Assembly: GCA_900759715.1 (NCBI GenBank)
Contig: CAAEXF010000065.1
Location: 1-64,000, forward strand
Direction: 5' to 3'
Source: Clostridium_AM sp900759715
Lineage (GTDB): Bacteria; Bacillota; Clostridia; Clostridiales; Clostridiaceae
Length of the DNA: 64,000 nucleotides
Position numbers and translations under genes: made by a program. The notes below the pieces were generated by a model that was given only the letters and a program-made list of their open reading frames with translations, searched no databases and was not told where the DNA came from. Positions 8,548 to 17,752 of this stretch are shown one piece after another. The number at the start of each line of letters is the position of its first letter. Position 1 is the stretch's first letter.

Positions 8548-11500
8548 ATGCAGTTAGATTTAATAAAAGAAGTTTTAACTGGTTCCATAACAGGATATAT
8601 AACAAATGCAATAGCTATCAAAATGATATTTAGGGAATATGGAATTGGCAAATTTAAATTAGGCGGAGTAATAGTAAAAACTAAAGATGAATTTATAAAT
8701 AATATAAGTTCATTAGTGGAAAGAGATATAATTAATAATCAGACTTTAAGTAGTGAGTTATCAAAGGAATCCTTTAAAGAAAGTATCAAAGACTTTGTGG
8801 ATAACTTACTAAGCGTACATATTTATCAAAATACATCTAACATCACATTAGGAGAATTAAATGGTTTCGATTCAACAATAAATAACACTAAAGAACTTGT
8901 GCAGGGTTCAGCTAATAAACACTTAAACAGTGCTTTTGATAAGATGCTAGAGAGTATAAGTTTTAAAGATATATTAAGTGAAAAACAAATTCAGCATATA
9001 AGTGGACAATTATATAATTGTGTTTTAGGGATATTAGATAGCGACGATTTTATAGAGAAGGCTCTAAAGGAATTTTATGAAGAGAATAAATCAATAAGTT
9101 TTGGTGAATTTTTCGGACAAAAACTATTAGAAATTATAAGCAGCAATGTTGAAGATAATATTAAAAATTTTCATATAGACTTAAAAGACAATTTTGATAA
9201 AGATATAGATAAGATTTTTGAAAATACTCTTGAAACACTAGAGGTTCATAAAATTTTAAGTTCATTAGAAGAAAAGTTATTAGAAAAAAGAATAATAGAT
9301 TTTATTAATAATAAAGACAATATTAATTTATCTAAAAGTTTAATACATAAAATTAAAGGGTTTATAGAATCTAATGAAGGAAAAAGATTAATAAATAACT
9401 TTAGCAAAGAATTACATAATCTTTTGAAAAATATTGATAAGCCTGTGTTAGAGTTGCTTTCTGATGATTTAAAAGACAACTTTGAGGAGTTTTTCAAGGA
9501 TAAGTTACAATATGCAGTAAAAGAAATAATATTATGGATAGAAAAAAACAAGAGTGATATAGAGGGACTAATAGAAAAATCAATAGATGATACTATAGAT
9601 TCCATTGACGATGGAATGAAAAAGAACATTTTAAATTTAGTTAGAGATAAGTTCTTAAATGATGTAGCTAATAAATTTGATATAGTATCAAAAATTACTG
9701 AATATCTGGAGAATAATGCAGATATAGATTCTATAAGTAGAGATGTTACATCAATAATAATTACTTATTTTAAGGAAGAAAAGGTATCAGATATAATATT
9801 AAAGTTAGAAAAAAATAAGATATTCACAGAAGAAAGCTTTGCGAACTTTATAAATTATAATCTTGCTAACTACATTGACTATATACCAGAAGATTATTTC
9901 TGTGGACTCTTAAACATAAAAATGAAAGATATCTTCAGTTTAGATTTGGTCAATATCTTTGAAAAGCATGTTAAAGAATCAATAACTAGTACTTTAAAAT
10001 ATAAATATATATACACAGAAAAAGTTACTAAAACTATAACTGCAGAGGTTACTAAAGGGTTAAAAACTGTTAATGATATAAATTTTCAAAAACTTATAAG
10101 TGAAGAAATTTTATCTTCTAACTATCCTAACATTAAAAAAACAGTTATAGGGAAAATGCAGGATAATAAAAGTGCTATAATAGATTTGCTTTCTGATGAA
10201 TTAAAGAAATCTATTTATTCTCTTAATTTGTATAGTGGATTAAATGATAAGCTTAAAGATAACTTATTAGATGAAGTTATAAGAGAAGTATCAAATAAAG
10301 CAGAAAAGAGTTTGGAAAACTGTAGAGATATGAATTTAAAAATATTATGTGATGAAATAAATGATATAGAAGATGTTAATGACAATTTAGCAAATTCTAT
10401 AGTTTTAATGCTGAAAAACAATCTGCAGTATATATTAAATGGCAATATAAAAAAGGCTGTATCCACTAACTTACATGATTTAAAAGATGAAGAACTTCAG
10501 TTAATGATTGAAGAATTCATGGGTAAAGAAATGAAGCCAATTACTGTAATTGGTGCAATGCTTGGAGCTGTAATTGGTATAGGGATGTATTTCTTTGATA
10601 ACTCAGTTACACAATATAATTATTTGACAGCTACTCTTGTAAGTATAGTAGTTTACGGATTTGTAGGTTGGCTTACAAATGTTCAAGCACTAGCAATGCT
10701 TTTCAAACCTTATAATGAAAAAAGAGTATTTGGAATTAGAATTCCATTTACACCGGGAGTTATAGTAAGCAGAAAGCCTAAGTTTGCAAAATCTATGAGT
10801 ACTTTCGTAGATGAAGAGCTTTTGAAAAAAAGCAGCATGGAAGAGCTATTTAATAAAAATAAGGATGCTATTCATAATTCGCTAAAAGAAGTAATTTCAA
10901 AGGATAACTATAAGATAGTAGTAGATTTTTTAGATAGTCATTCGGATGCTATTAGCGATAAAACTTTTGAATATATTAAGAAGCTAATTGAAAGAAATAA
11001 AAGTAGCATATCTGATTCTCTGACCAATAAGGCTGGTAATTTGGATATTGCTAACATAGATTTTTCTGAAATTGAAAAACAATTAAAGGAAAAGATATTA
11101 TCTAAAATAGGAAACTCTAATATTAAGATATATGATGGGTTAGAGGGTATTTTTAGATGCGATAAAGAGATTTCAAGAATAATTCCAGAGCAGTTTAGAA
11201 AGTCTTTTAAGCAACAGCTGACTAATAAAGTTGAAGAAGAAATAGATAAGTTATTATCATATACGAACAGAGATGATAAAAGAAATGAGTTATTGATGAT
11301 GCTCTCATACAAGTACGAAAATGTAATCAATAATTCAGTTAATGAAATGATTAGTCCAGAAAATGTTATCAAGTGGAAAAGTTACTTTGGAAAATTAATA
11401 AGTGATAAAGTTAGTTCAAAAGAAACACGAACTAAAATTTTAAATTGGATAGAAAGCATTACGTCAAAAGAGCTCAATTCTAATAGAAAAATAGGAGAGT

Positions 11501-12738
11501 TATTTGGTGGCGCTTTCACAAATATAATAGAAAGTAATTTTAGCTATATAATGGATAACACAGTAAAAGCTATTGTAAGTGGATTAAGCAATAACAGGCA
11601 GGTTATTTCAGAAGTTGCCATTACTACAACAAAGGAAAGTTTAAACTTTTTTGAGCTAATGGGATATAACATGCTTGGTGGAGATAAAATAGTAGCTTCT
11701 GTTGTCGATGATCTTGTAAATGATAAATTCCCTGCTTTCATTGAATCTAAAAAAGGGGAGCTTAATGATCTAATAGGTAGTTTTATTGACAATAAGATTT
11801 ACAACGGTACTGTTGGAAACTTAAATATAGGACTTCAACATAAAGAAGTTTTAGAAGTTATTAATAATTTTATTGATGAAAATGACTTTAGATTAAATGA
11901 TAAAATTATTAAAATTACAGACAGTATGTTTAATTGGGTAACTGACATTAAATTAAGAGAATACTTAAGCGTTTTATCTATTAATAAAATTGAAGACATA
12001 ATAGAAATTTTTGAAGAAGAATTAAACTTTATTTCCGGGGAATTAAAAGATAATATTGATGAAAAAAAGCAAGAGCTAACAGATGAATATACAAAGCTTA
12101 CCTATAAAATTTTAGAAGAGTTAGTATTATCAATAAAAGTTAATGCGCTTGTAAAAGGAATAGATAAGGAATATGTTGAAGACTTATCCTATAAGATATG
12201 TACAACAATTTCAAATAGCAACTCTATGAGAAATAGCATTGCACAGTTTATACAGAAATTATCTAATGGGTTAAAACAAAAGAAAAGTAGTGAATTATTA
12301 GATCTAAGAGAATTTAATGTATGTGCATTAAATGTCTTAGAAGATATACTGCAGAATAAAGAATTAGATGCAGAAATAAGAAATGCAGTACAGAACATAA
12401 TAAATGATATTATAGGGAATGATTTAAATATTATTGATGCCTCTACAAAGGATAATCTGTCTCAAATAGTAATTAACTCAATTTTAGATAGTACATCACA
12501 GAATTTTTCTAAAATTATAAGTACTATTGACTTTAGAGGAATTACAGAGCAGCAGATTAATTATATGGAGCCTAGAGAAATTGAAGAATTGTTTAACTCC
12601 TTTGCTAAAAAGTATTTTAATAAGCTGAAGTTATATGGATTATGGGGAGCGGTCTTTGGTATCCACTGGATTGTAGGACTTATTACCTGTGTTTTATATG
12701 CAACTAGTGCAACAAAGGAAAAGATAAAAAGTAATTAA
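8548..12738 (+). CDS. giant duplicated DUF445 membrane-anchored protein
   Basis: A 1396-residue protein built from two DUF445 (YheB-type) units. Unit 1 begins with a membrane segment and the ITNAIAIKMIF motif (about residues 10-30), runs through a long charged alpha-helical region, and ends with a membrane segment at about 662-683 (PITVIGAMLGAVIGIGMYFF). Unit 2 repeats this: GWLTNVQALAMLFKP at about 705-720, then FTPGVIVSRKPKFAKSM, a second helical region, and a C-terminal segment YGLWGAVFGIHWIVGLITC. Known single-unit relatives are about 370-420 residues, so each half is also extended. The helical stretches likely form an elongated rod attached to the membrane. AAGGAGG precedes the ATG. Function unknown. 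Monocistronic with a strong promoter at 8445. Confidence 0.85.
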   Translation: MQLDLIKEVLTGSITGYITNAIAIKMIFREYGIGKFKLGGVIVKTKDEFINNISSLVERDIINNQTLSSELSKESFKESIKDFVDNLLSVHIYQNTSNITLGELNGFDSTINNTKELVQGSANKHLNSAFDKMLESISFKDILSEKQIQHISGQLYNCVLGILDSDDFIEKALKEFYEENKSISFGEFFGQKLLEIISSNVEDNIKNFHIDLKDNFDKDIDKIFENTLETLEVHKILSSLEEKLLEKRIIDFINNKDNINLSKSLIHKIKGFIESNEGKRLINNFSKELHNLLKNIDKPVLELLSDDLKDNFEEFFKDKLQYAVKEIILWIEKNKSDIEGLIEKSIDDTIDSIDDGMKKNILNLVRDKFLNDVANKFDIVSKITEYLENNADIDSISRDVTSIIITYFKEEKVSDIILKLEKNKIFTEESFANFINYNLANYIDYIPEDYFCGLLNIKMKDIFSLDLVNIFEKHVKESITSTLKYKYIYTEKVTKTITAEVTKGLKTVNDINFQKLISEEILSSNYPNIKKTVIGKMQDNKSAIIDLLSDELKKSIYSLNLYSGLNDKLKDNLLDEVIREVSNKAEKSLENCRDMNLKILCDEINDIEDVNDNLANSIVLMLKNNLQYILNGNIKKAVSTNLHDLKDEELQLMIEEFMGKEMKPITVIGAMLGAVIGIGMYFFDNSVTQYNYLTATLVSIVVYGFVGWLTNVQALAMLFKPYNEKRVFGIRIPFTPGVIVSRKPKFAKSMSTFVDEELLKKSSMEELFNKNKDAIHNSLKEVISKDNYKIVVDFLDSHSDAISDKTFEYIKKLIERNKSSISDSLTNKAGNLDIANIDFSEIEKQLKEKILSKIGNSNIKIYDGLEGIFRCDKEISRIIPEQFRKSFKQQLTNKVEEEIDKLLSYTNRDDKRNELLMMLSYKYENVINNSVNEMISPENVIKWKSYFGKLISDKVSSKETRTKILNWIESITSKELNSNRKIGELFGGAFTNIIESNFSYIMDNTVKAIVSGLSNNRQVISEVAITTTKESLNFFELMGYNMLGGDKIVASVVDDLVNDKFPAFIESKKGELNDLIGSFIDNKIYNGTVGNLNIGLQHKEVLEVINNFIDENDFRLNDKIIKITDSMFNWVTDIKLREYLSVLSINKIEDIIEIFEEELNFISGELKDNIDEKKQELTDEYTKLTYKILEELVLSIKVNALVKGIDKEYVEDLSYKICTTISNSNSMRNSIAQFIQKLSNGLKQKKSSELLDLREFNVCALNVLEDILQNKELDAEIRNAVQNIINDIIGNDLNIIDASTKDNLSQIVINSILDSTSQNFSKIISTIDFRGITEQQINYMEPREIEELFNSFAKKYFNKLKLYGLWGAVFGIHWIVGLITCVLYATSATKEKIKSN

Positions 12739-12811
12739 TAAGTAAATTCACAAGAGTTATTAAATAACTTGTAATATGATAATTAAATTTATAAAATACA
12801 ATAAAATGTAC

Positions 12812-12841
12812 TTGACAATAACATTTTGGTTATGGTATTAT
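12812..12841 (+). promoter_or_regulatory. sigma-A promoter for UPF0145 gene
   Basis: TTGACA 12812-12817, 18-base spacer, TATTAT 12836-12841, 45 bases before the gene start. Confidence 0.65.
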
Positions 12842-12885
12842 TGTTTTAGAAAAAATTACATATTTATATTATGGGAGGTTAAATT

Positions 12886-13209
12886 ATGATAGTTACAACA
12901 ACACCGCAAGTTGAGGGAAAGAGAATAGTAGAGTATAAGGGAGTAGTTTTTGGAGAGGTTATTTCAGGGGTAAACTTTGTTAAAGATTTTATGGCTGGAA
13001 TAAGAGATTTAGTTGGTGGAAGATCTCAAACCTATGAAGATGAGTTAATCCATGCAAGAGATAACGCTATAGAGGAAATGAAAAGAAGAGCTCAATCTAT
13101 GGGAGCTAATGCTATAGTTGGAGTAGATGTTGACTATGAAGTTCTTGGTCAAGGCGGCGGAATGCTTATGGTAACAGTATCCGGAACAGCTGTAGTAATC
13201 GAATATTAA
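12886..13209 (+). CDS. UPF0145 (YbjQ) family protein
   Basis: A 107-residue protein of the YbjQ/UPF0145 family (described as a putative heavy-metal-binding domain, function not settled). Characteristic segments: IVTTTPQVEGKRIVEYKGVV at the start, EMKRRAQSMGANAIVGVDVD in the middle and MLMVTVSGTAVV at the end, all at expected spacing and full length. GGGAGG lies 9 bases before ATG 12886. Own promoter upstream and terminator downstream. Likely forms a pentameric beta-rich fold; role unknown. Confidence 0.9.
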   Translation: MIVTTTPQVEGKRIVEYKGVVFGEVISGVNFVKDFMAGIRDLVGGRSQTYEDELIHARDNAIEEMKRRAQSMGANAIVGVDVDYEVLGQGGGMLMVTVSGTAVVIEY

Positions 13210-13283
13210 TATTTAATTACTACATAAGCCTTATTTTTTAAAAACAACTTATGTATAACTACTAAGAAAAATAGAAGTATTAT

Positions 13284-13338
13284 AAAATAAACACTATCAG
13301 CTTATCTAGATTCAATAAACTGATAGTGTTTATTTTAA
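13284..13338. terminator. bidirectional terminator between convergent genes
   Basis: A 17-bp stem (13284-13300 with 13320-13336) carries AAAATAAACACTATCAG, with A-run and T-run flanks usable from both sides. It separates UPF0145 from the minus-strand chemoreceptor. Confidence 0.85.
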
Positions 13339-13351
13339 TTTCTATATGCAT

Positions 13352-15064
13352 CTAAAGTTTAAATTTCTCAACTAATTGAAGCAATCTATCGGATATTTCT
13401 TTTTGGCTCATAGCAGAATTAGACACTTCTATCATTGAATTGGTTACTTTATTAAGATTGTTTATTATCTCACTGGAGCCTTCAGAAGATCTTTGAGAGA
13501 CACTAGACACATTTTGTATTGCTTCGGATATCTGAGTAATTGTTGCATCTATTTCTTCTGACATAGATGCAAGCTCCTGAGACATGCCATTTACAAAATC
13601 AGCATCACTGCTATATTGTGTTCCTACAGATACAAATGTATTAAATTCAGGAACAACTTTATCATTCATGAACTTTAAAACCTCACTACTGTTTTCAGAA
13701 AGATTATTAAAGGCATTTTGAACTTTAGAAATAGTATTATGGATTGTTGATACAGCCTGAGAAGACTGTTCAGCTAATTTCCTGACCTCTTCAGCAACCA
13801 CTGCAAAGCCTTTTCCTTGTTCTCCAGCCCGTGCTGCCTCTATTGCAGCATTTAATGCTAATAAATTTGTTTGAGATGCAATACCGGCTATAACATCAGC
13901 CATTATTTTAATTTCACTGACCACTTTACCTTCTTCAATCGACTTAATTATATTGAGTTGTTTTTCATTATACATATTATTTATATTTCCAATAGCATTC
14001 TGGGCATTTTTATGAACATTAGAAGCTCGAACCTTAAATTCACCTGCATTAGCACTTCCATCCGTTGCTTTTTGTGCCATTTCTCCTATACTAGAGTTCA
14101 CTTCTTCTATTGATGCGCTGATTTCCTCAGTTGCTGCGGTGGACTCTTGAGTTATGCTTCCTATTTCTTGTGCTGAGTTGTCTATAATTGTTAGACCATT
14201 TGCAATTTCTTTTGTTGCTTTGGATAGTTCATTGCTAGCTTCATTCATAACCGATGAATTTTCTATTATATCTTTTATTAATCTGCGAATATTTTCCTGT
14301 GCCATTGACAGTGCAGAAATGGTTTGTCCGAATTCATCTTTTCTTGCAATATTCCATTCAGTGGAAAAATCATAGTTAGAAATACTCTCAGCATATATTT
14401 TAATTTTGGATAGTGGTTCTGTTATGTCCATAGTGATAATAAGACCTAATAATACTGCAAGTACTATTCCTGAAAGCATAATTATAAGCATTAATGTATT
14501 TGACTTAATAAATATGGAGTTATTATTAATATTGGTATCTTTAGCACTCTCTAAGTTATCTGTAATTAGATTGTCCATATTTTCCATTATAGCTTTATTA
14601 ATTTTAGCAATATCTTCATATTGTGCTATGGCCTCATCATATTTTCCCTCATCGATAAGCTTAAGCAAATTTTCACGTTTTGATCTATAATCTTGAAGCT
14701 CTTGCTTAAACTTTCTATAAAGTTCTTTTTCTTTATCAGACATCTGAATATTTTCATATTTTTTGAAGTAATCATTATTCTCATTTTCAATTTTTTTTAT
14801 GTTGTCTTCTAGTTTTTGTTTGTTAGAAGAATCTTTAATAAAAAGTAATTCTTCAATGTCCATTTGAATTTCTGTCAAGTTTTGTTTTATATCAGTCATC
14901 ATATAAACTGGCTGAAGATTGTTATTATACATTTCATCTGAATTCTTAGCAGTTTTACTTAAACCATTCATGCCTATTATTCCGACTACACAAATAAGTA
15001 AAGCTACTATTAAAAAGGTAGTGACTAGCTTTGTTTTTACTTTTAAGTTTTTTATAATATACAT
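13352..15064 (-). CDS. methyl-accepting chemotaxis protein (4HB sensor, HAMP)
   Basis: A 570-residue transmembrane chemoreceptor that signals to CheA/CheW. Order: first membrane helix (residues 12-33), extracellular four-helix bundle of the 4HB_MCP type (about 35-185, rich in Lys/Glu/Asn), second membrane helix (about 188-210), HAMP (about 211-265, starting ITEPLSKI), and the cytoplasmic coiled-coil with the conserved hairpin tip NLLALNAAIEAARAGEQGKG. ATG 15064 has GGGGAAAGG upstream. The C-terminus ends LLQLVEKFKL with no CheR-binding pentapeptide. Ligand unknown. Single gene, with a family A repeat upstream. Confidence 0.95.
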   Translation of the reverse strand: MYIIKNLKVKTKLVTTFLIVALLICVVGIIGMNGLSKTAKNSDEMYNNNLQPVYMMTDIKQNLTEIQMDIEELLFIKDSSNKQKLEDNIKKIENENNDYFKKYENIQMSDKEKELYRKFKQELQDYRSKRENLLKLIDEGKYDEAIAQYEDIAKINKAIMENMDNLITDNLESAKDTNINNNSIFIKSNTLMLIIMLSGIVLAVLLGLIITMDITEPLSKIKIYAESISNYDFSTEWNIARKDEFGQTISALSMAQENIRRLIKDIIENSSVMNEASNELSKATKEIANGLTIIDNSAQEIGSITQESTAATEEISASIEEVNSSIGEMAQKATDGSANAGEFKVRASNVHKNAQNAIGNINNMYNEKQLNIIKSIEEGKVVSEIKIMADVIAGIASQTNLLALNAAIEAARAGEQGKGFAVVAEEVRKLAEQSSQAVSTIHNTISKVQNAFNNLSENSSEVLKFMNDKVVPEFNTFVSVGTQYSSDADFVNGMSQELASMSEEIDATITQISEAIQNVSSVSQRSSEGSSEIINNLNKVTNSMIEVSNSAMSQKEISDRLLQLVEKFKL

Positions 15065-15191
15065 AGAACCTTTCCCCTTCGTAAATAGTATTTATTACCT
15101 CAAAAAATATAATATAATGTCATATTGAGAAAATCAAGGTAATTAGTGTTAAATTATTATTATTTATAAAAAATTAATATGTATGGATAAA

Positions 15192-15327
15192 TTTATCCGA
15201 TGACTACCCGCTCTAATACTCCTCCTTCTCAAAGTGGGAGTAAAGAGCGGCTACGTCCCTGGATAACGATTTCTAAGCATCAGATGGAGTTAAAACTCCA
15301 TCTGATGCCAAGAACTCTGTTTATAAA
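15192..15327 (+). repeat. dispersed structured repeat, family A copy 2 (short)
   Basis: It starts TTTATCCGATGACTACCCGC and ends CCAAGAACTCTGTTTATAAA. Three stems are clear: CCGCTCT with AGAGCGG (inner ATACTCC with GGAGTA), CATCAGATGGAGTT with AACTCCATCTGATG (perfect), and TTATCC with GGATAA. The core CCCTGGATAACG is shared with copy 1 (1063). This is the cleanest copy for deducing the fold. Confidence 0.85.
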
Positions 15328-15341
15328 AACCATGCCTATTT

Positions 15342-15370
15342 TTGATTAAAAGGAAAAATTATATTATAAT
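15342..15370 (+). promoter_or_regulatory. sigma-A promoter for M29 aminopeptidase
   Basis: TTGATT 15342-15347, 17-base spacer, TATAAT 15365-15370. It starts 15 bases after the end of a family A repeat. Confidence 0.65.
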
Positions 15371-15441
15371 GGTGGTAATATGATTAATCATGTATGTGTA
15401 TACTAAAGTCGTATTAAAAACTTAAAGATGGAGGAACTATT

Positions 15442-16557
15442 ATGAAAGATCCAAGAATAATAACACTTGCAAAGAATTTAATTAATTACTCTTGTAGTAT
15501 TCAAAAGGGTGAAAAGGTTTTAATAGAAACTATAGGAACACCAAATCCTTTGACTCTTGAATTAATAAAGCAAACTTATTTAGCTGGAGGAGTTCCTTTT
15601 GTAACTAATAAGTTACCAGAAATTGATAGAGAATTATATATGAGCTGCACTGAAGAACAGCTAGAAATGATGGCAAAGTATGAAGCTGCGAGAATGTCTG
15701 ATATGGATGCATATATAGGGCTAAGAGCTCCTAGCAACCCAACAGAAACCTCTGATGTACCTGGTGAGAATATGTCTCTAGTTATGAAAAAGTTTTGGCA
15801 GCCAGTTCATGGTGAGATAAGAGTTCCTAAAACTAAATGGGTAGTCTTAAGATATCCAACACCGGCTATGGCTCAAGCAGCAGGAAGTAGCACAGAGGCT
15901 TTTGAAGACTTCTATTTTAATGTATGCAATTTAGATTATGGTAAAATGTCAAAGGCTATGGATGCATTAGTGGAGTTAATGAACAAAACTGATAAGGTTC
16001 ATATAAAAGGAGAGGGAACAGATTTAAAATTTTCTATAAAAGGACTAAATGCTATAAAATGTGATGGAAAGTTAAACATTCCAGATGGAGAAGTTTATTC
16101 AGCTCCAGTAAAAGACTCTGTTAATGGCTATATTACATATAATACTCCAGCAGTATATAATGGATTCACTTATGAAAATATAAAACTTGAATTTAAAGAT
16201 GGTAAAATAGTAAAAGCTACAGCAAATGATACAGAAAGAATAAATAAAGTATTTGATACAGATGAAGGTGCAAGATATGTAGGAGAATTTGCAATAGGAG
16301 TTAACCCATATATATTAAAGCCTATGAAAGAAACTTTATTTGATGAAAAGATAGCGGGATCAATCCACTTTACACCAGGAGCATCTTATGATGATTGCTT
16401 TAATGGAAACAAGTCTTCAGTGCATTGGGACTTAGTGTATATACAAAGACCTGAATATGGTGGTGGGGAAATTTATTTTGATGACGTATTAATAAGAAAA
16501 GACGGTCTATTTGTAGTTGATGAATTAAAGGGGCTAAACCCAGATAACTTAAAATAA
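15442..16557 (+). CDS. M29 family aminopeptidase
   Basis: A 371-residue cytosolic metallo-aminopeptidase of family M29 (AmpS/PepS/AP-T), removing N-terminal residues from peptides. Family landmarks: NYSCSIQKGEKVLIE near the N-terminus, GEGTDLKFSIKG, NIPDGEVYSAPVKDSVNGY with the metal-ligand Glu, GEFAIGVNPY, and the C-terminal SIHFTPGASYDDCFNGN...SVHWDLVYI carrying His, Tyr, His and Asp ligands. Full length. GGAGG lies about 8 bases before the ATG. Own promoter and terminator, so monocistronic. Likely role in peptide turnover. Confidence 0.92.
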   Translation: MKDPRIITLAKNLINYSCSIQKGEKVLIETIGTPNPLTLELIKQTYLAGGVPFVTNKLPEIDRELYMSCTEEQLEMMAKYEAARMSDMDAYIGLRAPSNPTETSDVPGENMSLVMKKFWQPVHGEIRVPKTKWVVLRYPTPAMAQAAGSSTEAFEDFYFNVCNLDYGKMSKAMDALVELMNKTDKVHIKGEGTDLKFSIKGLNAIKCDGKLNIPDGEVYSAPVKDSVNGYITYNTPAVYNGFTYENIKLEFKDGKIVKATANDTERINKVFDTDEGARYVGEFAIGVNPYILKPMKETLFDEKIAGSIHFTPGASYDDCFNGNKSSVHWDLVYIQRPEYGGGEIYFDDVLIRKDGLFVVDELKGLNPDNLK

Positions 16558-16571
16558 TTAATATTCAGTGT

Positions 16572-16610
16572 TAAAAGGCTGCCTAAAAGATAGGTAGCCT
16601 TTTATTTTAA
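16572..16610 (+). terminator. intrinsic terminator after aminopeptidase
   Basis: AAAAGGCTGCCT pairs with AGGTAGCCTTTT, followed by a T-rich run. Confidence 0.88.
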
Positions 16611-16744
16611 TGTGACTTCAATCCTGCTCCACATAGAGGAGTGTTTTGGGAAAACATGGTCTTGATTTAGAATTATAAGAATGGTAAAATATAGTTATCA
16701 TAAATTTAAAAAGTAATATTTGATACTATATGGAGGAAGCATAA

Positions 16745-17596
16745 ATGGATGATAACCTTAAGTTTCAAATTAAAGAGAAGGATGGCGTTGAGATAGTAGA
16801 AAATATTAATGAAGTAGAGAGGCTTCCAAAAGAGAAAAGCAAAAAGGGTAAGTTAGCAGGATTAGGGGTAGCAGGTGCCCTTTTGACTAAAATCTTTGTT
16901 AAGTTTAAATTTCTATTTGTTTTCCTTAAGCTAGGTAAGATAATATCAACCTTTGGTTCCATGCTTCTTATGATTTGGGTGTATGCTACAATTCATGGGT
17001 GGATGTTTGGAGTAGGATTTGTACTGTTATTATTTATGCATGAAATGGGACATTATTTTGCAGCTAAAAAAGTTAAACTACCGGTATCTACACCAATATT
17101 TATACCTTTTGTAGGAGCTTTTATTTCAATGAAAGAGATGCCATCAGATGCATCTACTGAAGCATTTGTGGCTATAGGAGGTCCTGTTCTTGGAAGTATC
17201 GGAGCATTAATATGTCTAGCTATTTATTATATAACTGGGAAAAGTATATTTATAGCATTAGCGTACAGTGGCTTTATACTCAACTTATTCAACCTTATAC
17301 CTGTTCATCCATTAGATGGTGGACGTATTGTTACAGCTATATCACCAGCACTTTGGATTATAGGTATACCACTGATGTTAGTTGCTGCAATAAAGTTTTT
17401 AAATCCTATAATAATAATGTTTCTAATTCTAGGAGCTATTGAATTATATAAATATTATAAAAATCCAGATAAAAAATACTATGAAGTTAAAAAATCTACT
17501 AGGGTAATATATGCTCTAACTTATTTCGGACTAGTAGCAGTATTAGGTCTATGTAGTGGATATATTTTTCACGTAGTACCTACTATAGCAAAATAA
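16745..17596 (+). CDS. M50 (site-2 protease family) membrane metalloprotease
   Basis: A 283-residue intramembrane zinc protease. A charged cytosolic N-terminus (about 35 residues, rich in Glu/Lys) precedes several membrane helices. The active site is visible: HEMGHYF (HExxH, about residues 99-105) in the LLFMHEMGHY helix, and the third ligand motif NLIPVHPLDGGR (about 180-191). The C-terminal part adds two more helices. TGGAGGAAG precedes ATG 16745. Members cleave anti-sigma factors or other membrane proteins; the substrate here cannot be told from context. Followed by a terminator-like hairpin and the AI-2E family gene. Confidence 0.9.
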   Translation: MDDNLKFQIKEKDGVEIVENINEVERLPKEKSKKGKLAGLGVAGALLTKIFVKFKFLFVFLKLGKIISTFGSMLLMIWVYATIHGWMFGVGFVLLLFMHEMGHYFAAKKVKLPVSTPIFIPFVGAFISMKEMPSDASTEAFVAIGGPVLGSIGALICLAIYYITGKSIFIALAYSGFILNLFNLIPVHPLDGGRIVTAISPALWIIGIPLMLVAAIKFLNPIIIMFLILGAIELYKYYKNPDKKYYEVKKSTRVIYALTYFGLVAVLGLCSGYIFHVVPTIAK

Positions 17597-17697
17597 TGAA
17601 TATATAATGACAAAATTTAATCTTATATTAATGCTTTATAATATAAATGGTTTTAAAAAACCTATAAAATTAAAACAAATAATTGAAAAGTAGTTAT

Positions 17698-17732
17698 AAA
17701 AATGATATATTATTAAATATATCATTTTTATA
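17698..17732 (+). terminator. intrinsic terminator after M50 protease gene
   Basis: AAAAATGATATAT pairs perfectly with ATATATCATTTTT, followed by ATAATTT. Confidence 0.7.
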
Positions 17733-17752
17733 ATTTCAAGGAGGGATATCTT

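Noticed and set aside
9246..9629. Long minus-strand frames inside the DUF445 gene (also near 10215, 10938, 11544 and 12189)
   Set aside because: Rich in Ser/Leu/Phe/Ile, no ribosome sites, and fully overlapped by the well-supported plus-strand gene; they are antisense shadows.
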